From CG2-30-36-16 sp964372115 (GTDB lineage Bacteria; Bacteroidota; Ignavibacteria; Ignavibacteriales; Ignavibacteriaceae), in assembly GCA_964372115.1 (NCBI GenBank), contig CAYJPN010000005.1, positions 1 through 64,000 on the forward strand: a stretch of DNA of 64,000 nt, written 5' to 3'. The position numbers and the translations under genes were made by a program. Numbering within the stretch: position 1 is the first letter of the stretch; each line of letters opens with the position of its first letter. This document shows positions 53,271 to 62,334 of this stretch, piece after piece. Below the pieces are notes generated by a model, which saw only the letters and a list, made by a program, of their open reading frames with translations, did not search any database and was not told where the DNA came from.

Positions 53271-55023
53271 AAATCTTTTTTGGACAGAAACTTTTATCAA
53301 TGAGCTTGTTGAAGGAGGGGTTAAATATGCTTGCATCTCTCCCGGTTCGCGCAACACTTCGCTAACACTTGCTCTTGCCGGTAATAAAAAAATTAAATCC
53401 TTTGTTCATATCGATGAAAGAAGCTCTGCTTTTTTCGCTCTCGGTCTTGCGAAGGCAAGCGGCACACCCGTAGCAGTTGTAACAACATCGGGGACTGCAA
53501 CCGCCGAATTGTACCCCGCCATTATAGAGGCTTATCAGCAGCGGGTTCCGCTAATTATTTGTACTGCCGATAGACCGCCGGAAATGCTCGACTGCGGAGC
53601 AAACCAAACGATTAATCAAAACAACCTTTACAAAAATCATATTCGCTGGTTTTTTGATGCCGGACTGCCCGAACCCACAGAAAAAAGAATTAAGCATATT
53701 AAAGTGCTTGCACGCCGCGCGGTATTTGAAAGCTGTATCCGTTCCAAAGGTCCGGTGCATATAAACTTCCCCTTCCGCAAACCTTTTGAACCCGATGATT
53801 TTACAGACGATATCACTGAAAAACTTTTTAAGCATGCATATACTCCTCTTTCTAATATTAAGTTCAATGATTTGGTTGTGCAGCCCGAACTTGAAAAAGA
53901 AAAATGGTTTCTTCAGCTTTATAGTTATTTGCAAAAGTTTAAAAACGGTCTGATAATTGCCGGTCCGGAAAACTATAATGCATCTTTTCATGACAATTGT
54001 TTGAAACTCTCAAAAATTCTCGGTTATCCCCTATTAGCCGATGGTGCTTCTCAGCTTCGGTTCGGACAAAATAATGACGAAAACCTTGTTACAAATTTTG
54101 ACGCAATTTTAAGAACTAAGAAATTTTCGGCTAAGCATAACCCCGATATAATTATACAATTCGGCAGAACAGTTACATCAAAAGCTTTGGAAGAGTTTCT
54201 TGAGCAATGTACCTCACTCAGATTTTTAATAAATGAATTCGGTGATTGGTTTGATCCGTCAAACAAAGCAAACGAAGTTTACGCTTGCAAGCCGTTTTTA
54301 TTTTGCGAAAAAATGTACGAAAAGTTTGCAAAAGATAATATTGTAAGAACTGAATCGAAGTGGTTAGATGATTTTCTAAATGCCGACAAAAAAGCAAAAT
54401 TAATCAGGAAGAAAACTATTGAGATCGCCAAATTTCCAGATGAAGCTCGAATTGTAAACGAGTTGCTCCAAGCGCTTCCTGATAATATTAATCTCATGCT
54501 TTCCAATAGTATGCCCGTGCGCGACTTTGATTATTTCGCATCAAGAACTTCAAAGAAAATTTCAATATACAATAACAGGGGTGCAAGTGGCATTGACGGC
54601 ATCACTTCCACAGCGCTTGGAATTCTTGCTGCTTCTGGAAAACCTACGGTACTGCTGACAGGCGATATGGCTTTTTATTATGATTTAAATGGACTGCTTG
54701 CAGCAAAAAAATATTCCCTGCCTTTAGTGATTGTACTTATCAATAATGACGGCGGCGGTATTTTTGAAGTGCTGCCGATATCAGATTATGGTAAAGTTTT
54801 TAAAGAATACTTTATTGCGGCACACAATTTAAATTTTGCCCCGTTTGTGAAGGGCTACAGCGGAAATTATAGATTAATAAAAAGCTGGGATGATTTTTCT
54901 TCGTCGCTAAAAAATGCATTTAGGCAAAAAAATTTTTCAGTTCTCGAGGTTAAAACCGATGCAGAAAAATCATTAATGAACCGACGACTTTTCTGGCAAA
55001 AAACTTCAGAAGCGCTTGGCTGA
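53257..55023 (+). CDS. menD: 2-succinyl-5-enolpyruvyl-6-hydroxy-3-cyclohexene-1-carboxylate synthase
   Basis: 588 residues, a ThDP-dependent enzyme. CISPGSRNTSLTLAL and HIDERSSAFFALGLAKASG (with the ThDP-activating Glu) open the protein; GTATAELYPAIIEAY follows; the C-terminal ThDP/Mg motif is LTGDMAFYYDLNGLLAA...VLINNDGGGIFEVLP. It adds the succinyl semialdehyde of 2-oxoglutarate to isochorismate. The ATG overlaps menF and the stop TGA overlaps menH by one base (TGATG). Confidence 0.95.
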   Translation: MKINRNLFWTETFINELVEGGVKYACISPGSRNTSLTLALAGNKKIKSFVHIDERSSAFFALGLAKASGTPVAVVTTSGTATAELYPAIIEAYQQRVPLIICTADRPPEMLDCGANQTINQNNLYKNHIRWFFDAGLPEPTEKRIKHIKVLARRAVFESCIRSKGPVHINFPFRKPFEPDDFTDDITEKLFKHAYTPLSNIKFNDLVVQPELEKEKWFLQLYSYLQKFKNGLIIAGPENYNASFHDNCLKLSKILGYPLLADGASQLRFGQNNDENLVTNFDAILRTKKFSAKHNPDIIIQFGRTVTSKALEEFLEQCTSLRFLINEFGDWFDPSNKANEVYACKPFLFCEKMYEKFAKDNIVRTESKWLDDFLNADKKAKLIRKKTIEIAKFPDEARIVNELLQALPDNINLMLSNSMPVRDFDYFASRTSKKISIYNNRGASGIDGITSTALGILAASGKPTVLLTGDMAFYYDLNGLLAAKKYSLPLVIVLINNDGGGIFEVLPISDYGKVFKEYFIAAHNLNFAPFVKGYSGNYRLIKSWDDFSSSLKNAFRQKNFSVLEVKTDAEKSLMNRRLFWQKTSEALG

Positions 55024-55844
55024 TGTTGATAAAAACATCCGACATTAAATTAAATTTGGAACCAGGCATACCCGACGGCAAAAAAGAAATTTTACTTTTT
55101 ATCCACGGCTTTACGGGTTCTGCTTTAGAATGGAAGCGCATTTTCCCATTAATTAATCCTGCCTACGATTGTGTTGCCGTTGACCTTGTTGGGCACGGTC
55201 TGAGCGATTCACCAGTGTCTTCTTTATATTATTCAGCCTCATCAATTACTTTGCAGTTGTACGAATTGATAAAACTACTGCCTGCAAAAAAAATGATACT
55301 TGCAGGTTACTCAATGGGTGCGCGGGCGGCATTATCTTTTGCAGTTAAATACCCGCAGCTAATAAAAGCGCTGATACTTGAATCTTCTTCACCCGGAATA
55401 AAAGATAAGGATCAGCGAGAGGCAAGGAAAAAAGATGACGATTTGCTCGCAAAATTTATTATTGAAAATAGTGTAGAGGAGTTTGTAAATCGCTGGATGA
55501 ATATCGATTTGTTTAAGAGTCAAAAAAAACTTCCTAAGGCTATAATTGAAAAACAATTTGAGTCAAAATTAAAAAACAAAAAAATAGGTTTAGCAAATTC
55601 TCTACTTGGTTTTGGCTCAGGTGTAATGCCTCCTTTATATGATGATTTAAATAAACTCCAATTCCCTGTACTTCTTTTAACCGGTGAGCTCGATTTGAAA
55701 TTCACTCAAATAAACTCAAACCTAACATCGTCGTTCCATAACGCATCTCACGTTATTATAAAAAATGCCGGGCATAATATTCACTTTGAAAAACCTGAAA
55801 ATTTTATTTTAGAGCTAAATAAATTTTTAGAATTTATCAAATAA
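55023..55844 (+). CDS. menH: SHCHC synthase-like alpha/beta hydrolase
   Basis: 273 residues. The alpha/beta-hydrolase motifs are LFIHGFTGSALEWKR (oxyanion region), VDLVGHGLSD, the nucleophile elbow LAGYSMGAR, the acid strand LLTGELDLKF and the catalytic His in NAGHNIHFEKP. Position between menD and menB and length fit MenH, which eliminates pyruvate to give SHCHC. Coupled to menD by TGATG. Confidence 0.9.
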   Translation: MLIKTSDIKLNLEPGIPDGKKEILLFIHGFTGSALEWKRIFPLINPAYDCVAVDLVGHGLSDSPVSSLYYSASSITLQLYELIKLLPAKKMILAGYSMGARAALSFAVKYPQLIKALILESSSPGIKDKDQREARKKDDDLLAKFIIENSVEEFVNRWMNIDLFKSQKKLPKAIIEKQFESKLKNKKIGLANSLLGFGSGVMPPLYDDLNKLQFPVLLLTGELDLKFTQINSNLTSSFHNASHVIIKNAGHNIHFEKPENFILELNKFLEFIK

Positions 55845-55970
55845 TATTTTCGCTTTTTGCGCCGAAACTATCAACCGGAAGTCACTTTTGCATTTCAACA
55901 GATTATTCCATCAATACTAATTAATTGTAGAATTCAATATCTTAGCACCATTAAATATTTAGGAATTGAA

Positions 55971-56804
55971 ATGCAATTTGATTGGATAAAAGTTAAGGAG
56001 TATACCGACATCATTTATGAAAAGATGGATGGTATTGCAAAAATAACTATTAATCGGCCTGAAGTACGAAATGCTTTTAGACCGGAAACTGTATTAGAAA
56101 TGTACAGCGCGTTTGCGGATGCCCGTGAAGACCAGGAAATAGGTGTAATTTTATTAACCGGTTATGGGCCTGCTGAAGACGGTAAATATGCGTTTTGTTC
56201 CGGCGGCGACCAGCGTATTCGCGGGGATAAAGGTTATGTTGGAAATGATGGTGTACCAAGATTAAATGTACTCGATCTTCAAAAGTTAATCCGATCGATT
56301 CCCAAACCTGTTATTGCACTTGTTGCCGGTTACGCCATAGGCGGCGGTCATGTGCTTCATGTTGTTTGCGATTTGACAATTGCAGCGGATAACGCAGTTT
56401 TCGGACAAACCGGGCCTAAAGTAGGAAGTTTTGATGGCGGGTTCGGTTCGAGTTATCTTGCAAGTATTGTCGGACAAAAGAAAGCGCGCGAAATTTGGTA
56501 TTTGTGCCGTCAATACAGCGCAAAAGAAGCTGAAGCAATGGGGCTTGTAAACAAAGTGGTGCCGGTTGCAGAACTTGAGAACGAAGGTGTTGAATGGGCA
56601 AAACAAATTTTGCAGCATAGTCCTATGGCCCTGCGTGTTTTAAAATCGGCATTTAACGCAGACCTCGATGGTCAGCAGGGAATTCAGGAACTTGCCGGCA
56701 ACGCAACTCTTCTTTACTATATGAGTGAGGAAGCGCAGGAAGGTAAAAAAGCTTATTTAGAAAAAAGGAAACCCGACTTCGGCAAATTTCCGAAACTTCC
56801 ATAA
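55971..56804 (+). CDS. menB: 1,4-dihydroxy-2-naphthoyl-CoA synthase
   Basis: 277 residues from ATG at 55971 (MQFDWIKVKEYTDIIYEKMD), preceded by AGGA; the frame is open to 55857 but those residues are not MenB-like. Crotonase motifs: INRPEVRNAFRPETV, the MenB-specific FCSGGDQRIRGDKGYVG loop, GYAIGGGHVLHVVCDLTIA (oxyanion glycines) and GPKVGSFDGGFGSSYLA with the substrate-closing Asp. It cyclises OSB-CoA to DHNA-CoA. A 126-base gap from menH leaves room for a separate promoter. Confidence 0.95.
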   Translation: MQFDWIKVKEYTDIIYEKMDGIAKITINRPEVRNAFRPETVLEMYSAFADAREDQEIGVILLTGYGPAEDGKYAFCSGGDQRIRGDKGYVGNDGVPRLNVLDLQKLIRSIPKPVIALVAGYAIGGGHVLHVVCDLTIAADNAVFGQTGPKVGSFDGGFGSSYLASIVGQKKAREIWYLCRQYSAKEAEAMGLVNKVVPVAELENEGVEWAKQILQHSPMALRVLKSAFNADLDGQQGIQELAGNATLLYYMSEEAQEGKKAYLEKRKPDFGKFPKLP

Positions 56805-56939
56805 TTATTATTTTGTTATTCCATGGCGCGGCAAGCCGCAAGTTCAAAGTGAATTAGAATTTAAAAACAAGAAAAATATCTTGACATAAAAAACAAAGAT
56901 TTACATTCCAATACTATAAAATTATTAAAATAAAAACGT

Positions 56940-57836
56940 ATGAACCAAACGGAAAATAATATTACAAAACCGGAAAGCTGGATACTCGCAAGCCGTCCCA
57001 AAACTTTACTCGCTGCGGCTGTACCCGTAATGGTTGGCTCGGCGCTTGCTGTAAGCGAAGGCAAATTTAAAATCCTCGTTGCCATTGCCGCCTTTTTGTG
57101 TTCAGTGCTTATACAAATTGGAACAAATTTTACAAATGATCTCTACGATTTTTACAGCGGCGCCGATAACGCTGAACGAAAAGGCCCGCTTCGCGTACTT
57201 GCATCCGGGTTAATTACTCCATCCGAAATGAAGTCGGGAATTATAATAACTTTTCTTGCTGCGTTTATTATCGGTTTATATCTTGTTTCTGTCGGGGGAA
57301 TGATAATTTTATTTGTTGGTATAGTTTCTATACTTGCCGGTATAGCTTACACCGCGGGTCCTTACCCCTTAGCCTATCATGGGCTCGGCGATGTATTTGT
57401 ATTTATTTTCTTCGGAGTTGTGGGAACTGTTTTTACACATTACCTCCACTCCGGCGAACTTTCTGCAGTTGCGTTTTGGGCTTCACTACCGGTTGGGGCT
57501 TTAATAACAAACATCCTTATAATAAATAACTATCGAGATTTTGAGGAAGATAAATACGCAAATAAAAACACTCTTGTTGTAATTCTTGGTCGCACTTTTG
57601 CCCGCTACCAGTATGTATTTATGATAGTTTTATCATTTGCTATCCCGCTTATATTATTTTTTGTATTTAATGTTAACGCTTGGATTTTTCTTCCTTACCT
57701 CACGCTACCGCTTGCATATAAACTTGTAAAGATGATCTACACTTTGCAGGGAACCGAATTAAACAAAACTTTAGAACTCACAGCCAAATTATCTGCTCTG
57801 TACGGTATTCTTTTTTCATTCGGGTTAGTTTTTTGA
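56940..57836 (+). CDS. menA: 1,4-dihydroxy-2-naphthoate polyprenyltransferase
   Basis: 298 residues with about eight membrane helices. The prenyl-diphosphate site is NFTNDLYDFYSGADNAERKG (NDxxD) followed by PLRVLASGLI; the second acidic motif is NNYRDFEEDKYANKNTLVV. It attaches the isoprenoid tail to DHNA. Its TGA stop overlaps the ATG of the menC remnant by one base. TTGACA at 56881 with a TACATT 15 bases on may be a promoter, with non-ideal spacing. Confidence 0.94.
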   Translation: MNQTENNITKPESWILASRPKTLLAAAVPVMVGSALAVSEGKFKILVAIAAFLCSVLIQIGTNFTNDLYDFYSGADNAERKGPLRVLASGLITPSEMKSGIIITFLAAFIIGLYLVSVGGMIILFVGIVSILAGIAYTAGPYPLAYHGLGDVFVFIFFGVVGTVFTHYLHSGELSAVAFWASLPVGALITNILIINNYRDFEEDKYANKNTLVVILGRTFARYQYVFMIVLSFAIPLILFFVFNVNAWIFLPYLTLPLAYKLVKMIYTLQGTELNKTLELTAKLSALYGILFSFGLVF

Positions 57837-58021
57837 TGGTAAAAATAACTATAAAATATAAACCTTATTCAAAGCGTCTTAAACATTCATATATTACTGC
57901 GAATGAAAAAATAAAAGAACAACAAGGTTTTTTAATTACAATTTGCAATGAAAATGGAAATAGTAGAACCGATGACTTCGCCCCTTACCCGGTTATAAAT
58001 AGTCAGATAAAATTAGGTTAA
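57836..58021 (+). pseudogene. menC: N-terminal remnant of o-succinylbenzoate synthase
   Basis: 61 codons: MVKITIKYKPYSKRLKHSYI, TANEKIKEQQGFLITICNEN, then GNSRTDDFAPYPVINSQIKL and a stop. KYxPYSLRLKxPxxTxxGxIxExxGFLIxLxxENGxxGxGDxAPxP is the capping-domain start of MenC in the enolase superfamily. The remaining ~290 residues, including the catalytic lysines and metal-binding acidic residues, are absent; menE begins six bases later. The start is still coupled to menA by TGATG, so this is the correct place for menC in the operon, but an internal deletion has removed most of it. Confidence 0.75.
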
Positions 58022-58027
58022 ACCGTA

Positions 58028-59470
58028 ATGACAAAATTATCATTACTTGTAGATACGATAAATGAAACTGCAACTTTTTCACCAGAATCACCTGCTATTA
58101 TTTCGGAGAGTATAAATCTTAACTATGAGCAGCTTATAAGTAAAGTTTCGGCTTTATCAAATTATTTTATTCAAAAAGGTATAAAACAAAATAGCAGAGT
58201 TGGAATTCTCTCAGCTAATTCTGCTGAGTTTATTTTTTCAGTGCTTGCTCTATGGAATATCGGAGCAGTGCCGGTGCCTGTCAATACTCGGCTAACCGAA
58301 ATTGAAATACAAACTTTATTGGATTTTGCCGGTGTTATGTTTTTAATTTCCGAAAAAAATATAATGCTATCAAATAAGCAGCTTATTGAAATTAGTAATT
58401 TTGAAACTGTAAATAATACCGGATATTTTAGCGTAAATATGATCTCATCCTCACCGGCTCTCATTATGTTTACATCGGGTTCTACCGGTAAACCGAAAGC
58501 TGTTATTCATTCCTTTAATAACCTTTTAAACAGCGTAAAAATTAGTCATTCTTTTTTTAAATTTGAATCCGGGAGTCACTGGCTTACAAGTCTTCCTTTT
58601 TATCACATCGGCGGTTTTCAGATTTTTCTTCGTGCATTTTTGTCCGGTTCAGCTGTCATCCTACCGAAAGAATTAAATAATGAATTTTTATTGGAGGCTA
58701 TGTTTCAACATCGTCCCGCTTTTGCTTCACTCGTGTCTACTCAACTTAAAGAATTTGTAGATGCTGGCATAAAGCCAGTAGACTCATTAAAAAACGTTTT
58801 ATTAGGGGGAGGATTTATATCAAACGAGTTAGTACAGCGGGCAAAAGTTAACGGCTGGCACCCCGTAAAAGTTTACGGTTCTACAGAAACGGCATCTCTA
58901 ATTACTGCGCTAAAAAATGATGATGATAAAATTAGCTCTGCCGGTAAGGCGCTTAATTCAGTTGAGATAAAAATTATTAGCAATAACGCTGAACCGGTTG
59001 ACCCAAATAAAATAGGTGAAATAGCCGTTAGCTCACCGACACTATTTACCGGCTATTTGAACAACGAAGGTGAATATGAGACTAAATTTAAAGATGCTTT
59101 TTATTTAACCGGCGATTTCGGCCATCTTGATGAAGAAGGATATTTGTATGTTGAAGCCCGGCGAGCCGATTTAATAATTTCAGGCGGGGAGAACATAAGT
59201 CCGTTTGAGATTGAAGAGGTTTTGCTTTCGTATCCGGGAATAATCGATGCTTCGGTATTTCAGATGGAAGATAATAAATGGGGGCATATACCCGCCGCGG
59301 CTCTTGTATTAAGCGGACAAATTAACACCGATGTATTGCTTACCTTTATGCGCGAGCGTCTTGCAGGTTATAAAATTCCCCGCCGCTTTTTTTACCTCGA
59401 GGAACTGCCGAAGACTCCGCTTGGAAAAGTTGAGAAGGAAAAATTAAAACAACATTGCTCTACGCTTTAA
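58028..59470 (+). CDS. menE: o-Succinylbenzoate-CoA ligase
   Basis: 480 residues of the ANL adenylate-forming superfamily: P-loop LIMFTSGSTGKPKAV, A5 motif KVYGSTETAS, A7/A8 LTGDFGHLDEEGYLYVEARR and the C-terminal Lys in KTPLGKVEKEKL. It activates o-succinylbenzoate with ATP and CoA. Its end overlaps the opposite-strand menI gene by 11 bases. The adjacent menC is truncated, so its substrate must come from another source if the pathway works. Confidence 0.93.
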   Translation: MTKLSLLVDTINETATFSPESPAIISESINLNYEQLISKVSALSNYFIQKGIKQNSRVGILSANSAEFIFSVLALWNIGAVPVPVNTRLTEIEIQTLLDFAGVMFLISEKNIMLSNKQLIEISNFETVNNTGYFSVNMISSSPALIMFTSGSTGKPKAVIHSFNNLLNSVKISHSFFKFESGSHWLTSLPFYHIGGFQIFLRAFLSGSAVILPKELNNEFLLEAMFQHRPAFASLVSTQLKEFVDAGIKPVDSLKNVLLGGGFISNELVQRAKVNGWHPVKVYGSTETASLITALKNDDDKISSAGKALNSVEIKIISNNAEPVDPNKIGEIAVSSPTLFTGYLNNEGEYETKFKDAFYLTGDFGHLDEEGYLYVEARRADLIISGGENISPFEIEEVLLSYPGIIDASVFQMEDNKWGHIPAAALVLSGQINTDVLLTFMRERLAGYKIPRRFFYLEELPKTPLGKVEKEKLKQHCSTL

Positions 59471-59873
59471 CTTGCTTATAGTGAATCAACAGCCCATTCT
59501 GAATTTCTGCTTTCATATTTGTTTTTTTCCACGACTTTTTATCCACGAACACGTGCACAGTTCTAACTTTGTTGCAAATTATTCCGGCGCTGTTTTTACA
59601 GATATAATTTAACTCGAAAGAAGAATTTTTTAATTGTGCAACAACCAGCTCAACTGTAATTTCATCTCCGTATTTTATCGGATGATGATATGCCGCTTCA
59701 CTTTTTATTATCGGCGCAACATAGTCATCATTGTTCCAATAATCTTCAATTAAATTAAAACGGCTTACTAAAACTTCATAAGCTGAATGACATAATTCAA
59801 AAATTCGTGCATAAAATAGAATACCGGCTGGGTCACAGTCGTAAAAGTTTATTGTTTTTTTATATTCAAGCAT
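59460..59873 (-). CDS. menI: Hotdog-fold acyl-CoA thioesterase, probable DHNA-CoA hydrolase
   Basis: 137 residues. 4HBT-type motif TINFYDCDPAGILFYARIFE with the catalytic Asp in DxDPAG, and HHPIKYGDEITVELVV. Enzymes of this type hydrolyse 4-hydroxybenzoyl-CoA or DHNA-CoA; convergence with menE makes the DHNA-CoA hydrolase of menaquinone synthesis the best assignment. It begins two bases after the oxyR-like gene, so it would be co-transcribed with that regulator. Confidence 0.78.
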   Translation of the reverse strand: MLEYKKTINFYDCDPAGILFYARIFELCHSAYEVLVSRFNLIEDYWNNDDYVAPIIKSEAAYHHPIKYGDEITVELVVAQLKNSSFELNYICKNSAGIICNKVRTVHVFVDKKSWKKTNMKAEIQNGLLIHYKQVKA

Positions 59874-59875
59874 AA

Positions 59876-60820
59876 TTATAATCCGAGAATTAAACTGTTT
59901 TTTTTGTCGAGCAAAAACGGAGGCAGCGAATTTTTAATTTCGTCGCCAAGCGTTTTAATGAGCTGCTTTTTTAATAAATTTTTACTGAAGATCATCCCGA
60001 TTTCTCTTTTGGGAATTGGAATTTCAAACTCTTTTAGGACTGCATGTTCGTTATTTGTGCCGAGGCTTTGCACCGCGAGATATGGGAGCAATGTTACACC
60101 GAAATCCTGTTCAACAAGTTTTTTTAATGTATCAAGATTTCCGCTGTCAAAAAGAATTCTTCCACCGTGTTTATTTAGTCCCGCTTTTGTTGCGCTGCAT
60201 ATTTTTAATGCTTGATCTCTAAAACAATGCCCTTCTTTTAATAACAACAATTCGTCCGCGGAGATGTCATCTGTCGTCAAATATTCTTTTTCCACTAATC
60301 GGTGGTTTTTGGGGAGGTATGCCAAAAAGGGTTCATAAAATAATCCCATTTCAACAAGGTTGTGTTCATTTAACGGGAGGGCTAAAATCCCAACATCAAT
60401 AACATCCTTATTTAGCGCTATAACAATTTCAGCAGTTGTAATTTCGTCAATTGTTAATTCAACATGTGGATATTTTTCAACAAAAGGTTGAAGAAAAAGA
60501 GGGATTAAATAAGGAGCAACAGTGGGTATAATTCCAATTTTAAGAATGCCGGAGAAGTGACCCGTTTCATCATCAATAATACTTTGCAGTCTTTCGGATT
60601 CGTGCAAAACAATGCGCGCCTGTCTTAAAATTTTTACTCCGATGTCCGTTGGGGCAACAGGATTTTTACTTCTATTAAAAATTGAAACCCCTAATTCCTC
60701 TTCAAGTTTTTGAATTTGCATGCTTAACGTTGGCTGCGTTACAAAACAGTGATTGGCGGCTATCGAAAAGCTGCGGAAATTATCCACTGCAACTATATAA
60801 TAGAATTGGGCAAGTGTCAT
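59876..60820 (-). CDS. oxyR: Hydrogen-peroxide-sensing LysR regulator OxyR
   Basis: 314 residues. LysR helix-turn-helix (FYYIVAVDNFRSFSIAANHC, FVTQPTLSMQIQKLEEELG) plus a periplasmic-binding-like effector domain. The redox loop EGHCFRDQALKIC places cysteines at residues 199 and 208, the same numbers as in E. coli OxyR, with the conserved RDQ between them. Oxidation to a disulfide should switch it on. It is divergent from a peroxiredoxin and an AhpD gene, with a matching operator at 60968-61003. Confidence 0.92.
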   Translation of the reverse strand: MTLAQFYYIVAVDNFRSFSIAANHCFVTQPTLSMQIQKLEEELGVSIFNRSKNPVAPTDIGVKILRQARIVLHESERLQSIIDDETGHFSGILKIGIIPTVAPYLIPLFLQPFVEKYPHVELTIDEITTAEIVIALNKDVIDVGILALPLNEHNLVEMGLFYEPFLAYLPKNHRLVEKEYLTTDDISADELLLLKEGHCFRDQALKICSATKAGLNKHGGRILFDSGNLDTLKKLVEQDFGVTLLPYLAVQSLGTNNEHAVLKEFEIPIPKREIGMIFSKNLLKKQLIKTLGDEIKNSLPPFLLDKKNSLILGL

Positions 60821-60967
60821 TTTTTAACCATAAAAATTTGATATGTAATTAAACGTATTTGCAGATAAGAATCAACCATAAACCATTCAGGTGCAATCCA
60901 TTATAAGATTTCTCATTCTGTACTATTTTCAAAAACACCCAAACAGAAAAGTGGCTTCTGAAAGCGT

Positions 60968-61003
60968 ATAGATAATTTCTATAACCCTATAAATTTAATC
61001 TAT
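60968..61003. promoter_or_regulatory. OxyR operator
   Basis: ATAG-N7-CTAT (60968-60982), a six-base spacer, then ATAA-N7-CTAT (60989-61003). This matches the OxyR pattern ATAG-N7-CTAT-N7-ATAG-N7-CTAT except for one base in one half-site and one base less in the central spacer. It abuts the -33 element of the peroxiredoxin promoter and lies between the two divergent genes, so it could activate one and repress the other. Confidence 0.75.
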
Positions 61004-61034
61004 TTGACTACCCGTAACATCATGTTTACTTTTG
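61003..61034 (+). promoter_or_regulatory. Bacteroidota-type promoter of the peroxiredoxin operon
   Basis: TTTG (61003-61006) is followed after exactly 20 bases by TACTTTTG (61027-61034), a full match to TTTG-N19-21-TAnnTTTG. Transcription from about 61040 would give a 40-base leader before the ATG at 61081. Confidence 0.72.
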
Positions 61035-61080
61035 ATCCAATAAAAATTTGAAATATAAAAAAGAATTTAAGGCTTTTATA

Positions 61081-61635
61081 ATGAATAGATTATTATCACT
61101 CGGATCAAAATTTCCGGAATTTAAGAAAACAACAGTTGTATCTACAGAGCCGGGTAAAGAATTTTCTACCCTCTCCAATATGGATCATATAAACGCAGGG
61201 CAATGGATGGTGATGTTCTGGTATCCGAAAGATTTTACTTTTGTTTGCCCAACAGAAATTGCTGAGTTCAACAATAATTATACTGAGTTTAGAGACAGAG
61301 ATACAATGCTCGTAGGCGCTTCAACGGATTCCGAATATGTACATCTTGCGTGGAGAAATGATCACAAAGATTTAAAGAATTTGAAATTTCCATTGGTCGC
61401 CGATACCTCAAAATCACTTGCGGAATCTCTCGGTATTCTTGAGGCAGAAGAAAAGGTTGCATACAGAGTAACACATATCGTGGATCCTCAGGGAGTTATC
61501 CGCTGGGTTTCAGCAAACGATTTGAGCGTTGGAAGAAATGTAAAAGAAGTTTTAAGAGTTCTGGATGCTTTGCAGACAGATGAGCTTTGCCCCTGCAACT
61601 GGGAAAAAGGAAATGAGACTTTAAAAGTTGCGTAA
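61081..61635 (+). CDS. AhpC/Prx1-type peroxiredoxin
   Basis: 184 residues from the ATG at 61081; a frame open to 61048 would run into the promoter leader. The peroxidatic site is DFTFVCPTEI (Cys56) and the resolving site ELCPCNWEKG (Cys170/Cys172, two candidates). It reduces hydrogen peroxide and alkyl hydroperoxides. No AhpF is nearby; the adjacent AhpD homologue or a thioredoxin could be its reductant. Controlled by the divergent OxyR. Confidence 0.93.
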   Translation: MNRLLSLGSKFPEFKKTTVVSTEPGKEFSTLSNMDHINAGQWMVMFWYPKDFTFVCPTEIAEFNNNYTEFRDRDTMLVGASTDSEYVHLAWRNDHKDLKNLKFPLVADTSKSLAESLGILEAEEKVAYRVTHIVDPQGVIRWVSANDLSVGRNVKEVLRVLDALQTDELCPCNWEKGNETLKVA

Positions 61636-61653
61636 TTTTTGTGGAGGGCTCAC

Positions 61654-61689
61654 TAGTTGATCCGCCGTAGTTATCTGCGGCTTCAACTA
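61654..61689 (+). other. Intercistronic stem-loop
   Basis: TAGTTGA (61654-61660) pairs with TCAACTA (61683-61689), and CCGC (61662-61665) with GCGG (61677-61680). No T-run follows, so it is more likely to stabilise the upstream message or mark a processing site than to terminate. Confidence 0.5.
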
Positions 61690-61718
61690 ACTATTAGGGA
61701 ACAAAGTTTATTGAAATT

Positions 61719-62309
61719 ATGACAGAGTTACAAGAAACAAAATTTGATTTACTTAAGGATCTCGGGATTGCCGAAGAAACTATGTTAAGTTCATTGGACA
61801 AGATGGTTATTGGCGAGACAAAGTATGTAAAGGATTTGAGGATTAACTTAAAAAATACGGTTAATTCCGAGCTCTTAAGTCTTAAAGAAAGTTACTTGAT
61901 TGCTGCAGCAATTGCAGTAAATGAAAAAGTTAAATTTTTAACTGAAGCTTTTTTAATAAAAGCAAAAGAAAACGGTGCAAATGATGCCGAAGTTGCTGAG
62001 ACAATAGCTTGTGCTTCTTTGTTGGCAACAAATAATGTTTTTTACCGCTACAAACATTTTATTAAAAATAGTAATGATGCGTACCAAAACATGCCGGCAC
62101 GGATTAAAATGAACATTATGATGAACCCCGTTCTGGGTAAAGAGTTTTTTGAATTGATGAGTCTGGCTGTTTCTTCGGTTAACGGATGCGAGTCATGCGT
62201 TAATAGCCATGAAGAAAGCGTAAGAAAACTCGGTTCTAAGGAAGAAAGAATTTTTGATGCTGTTCGGCTTGCAACAGTTGTAAAAGGTTTAAGTATAGCT
62301 TTTGTGTGA
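61719..62309 (+). CDS. AhpD-like alkylhydroperoxidase/carboxymuconolactone decarboxylase family protein
   Basis: 196 residues. The redox site is NGCESCVNSHEESV: Cys157, Cys160 and His164 (CxxC-xxxH) at the AhpD active site. Residues 60-115 form the first half of the helical repeat. In mycobacteria AhpD reduces AhpC via lipoamide; the tandem placement after a peroxiredoxin with no AhpF suggests the same job. Transcribed from the OxyR-controlled promoter through a 36-base stem-loop. Confidence 0.9.
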   Translation: MTELQETKFDLLKDLGIAEETMLSSLDKMVIGETKYVKDLRINLKNTVNSELLSLKESYLIAAAIAVNEKVKFLTEAFLIKAKENGANDAEVAETIACASLLATNNVFYRYKHFIKNSNDAYQNMPARIKMNIMMNPVLGKEFFELMSLAVSSVNGCESCVNSHEESVRKLGSKEERIFDAVRLATVVKGLSIAFV

Positions 62310-62334
62310 TTAGTAGAAGTAATAGATAGTATGG

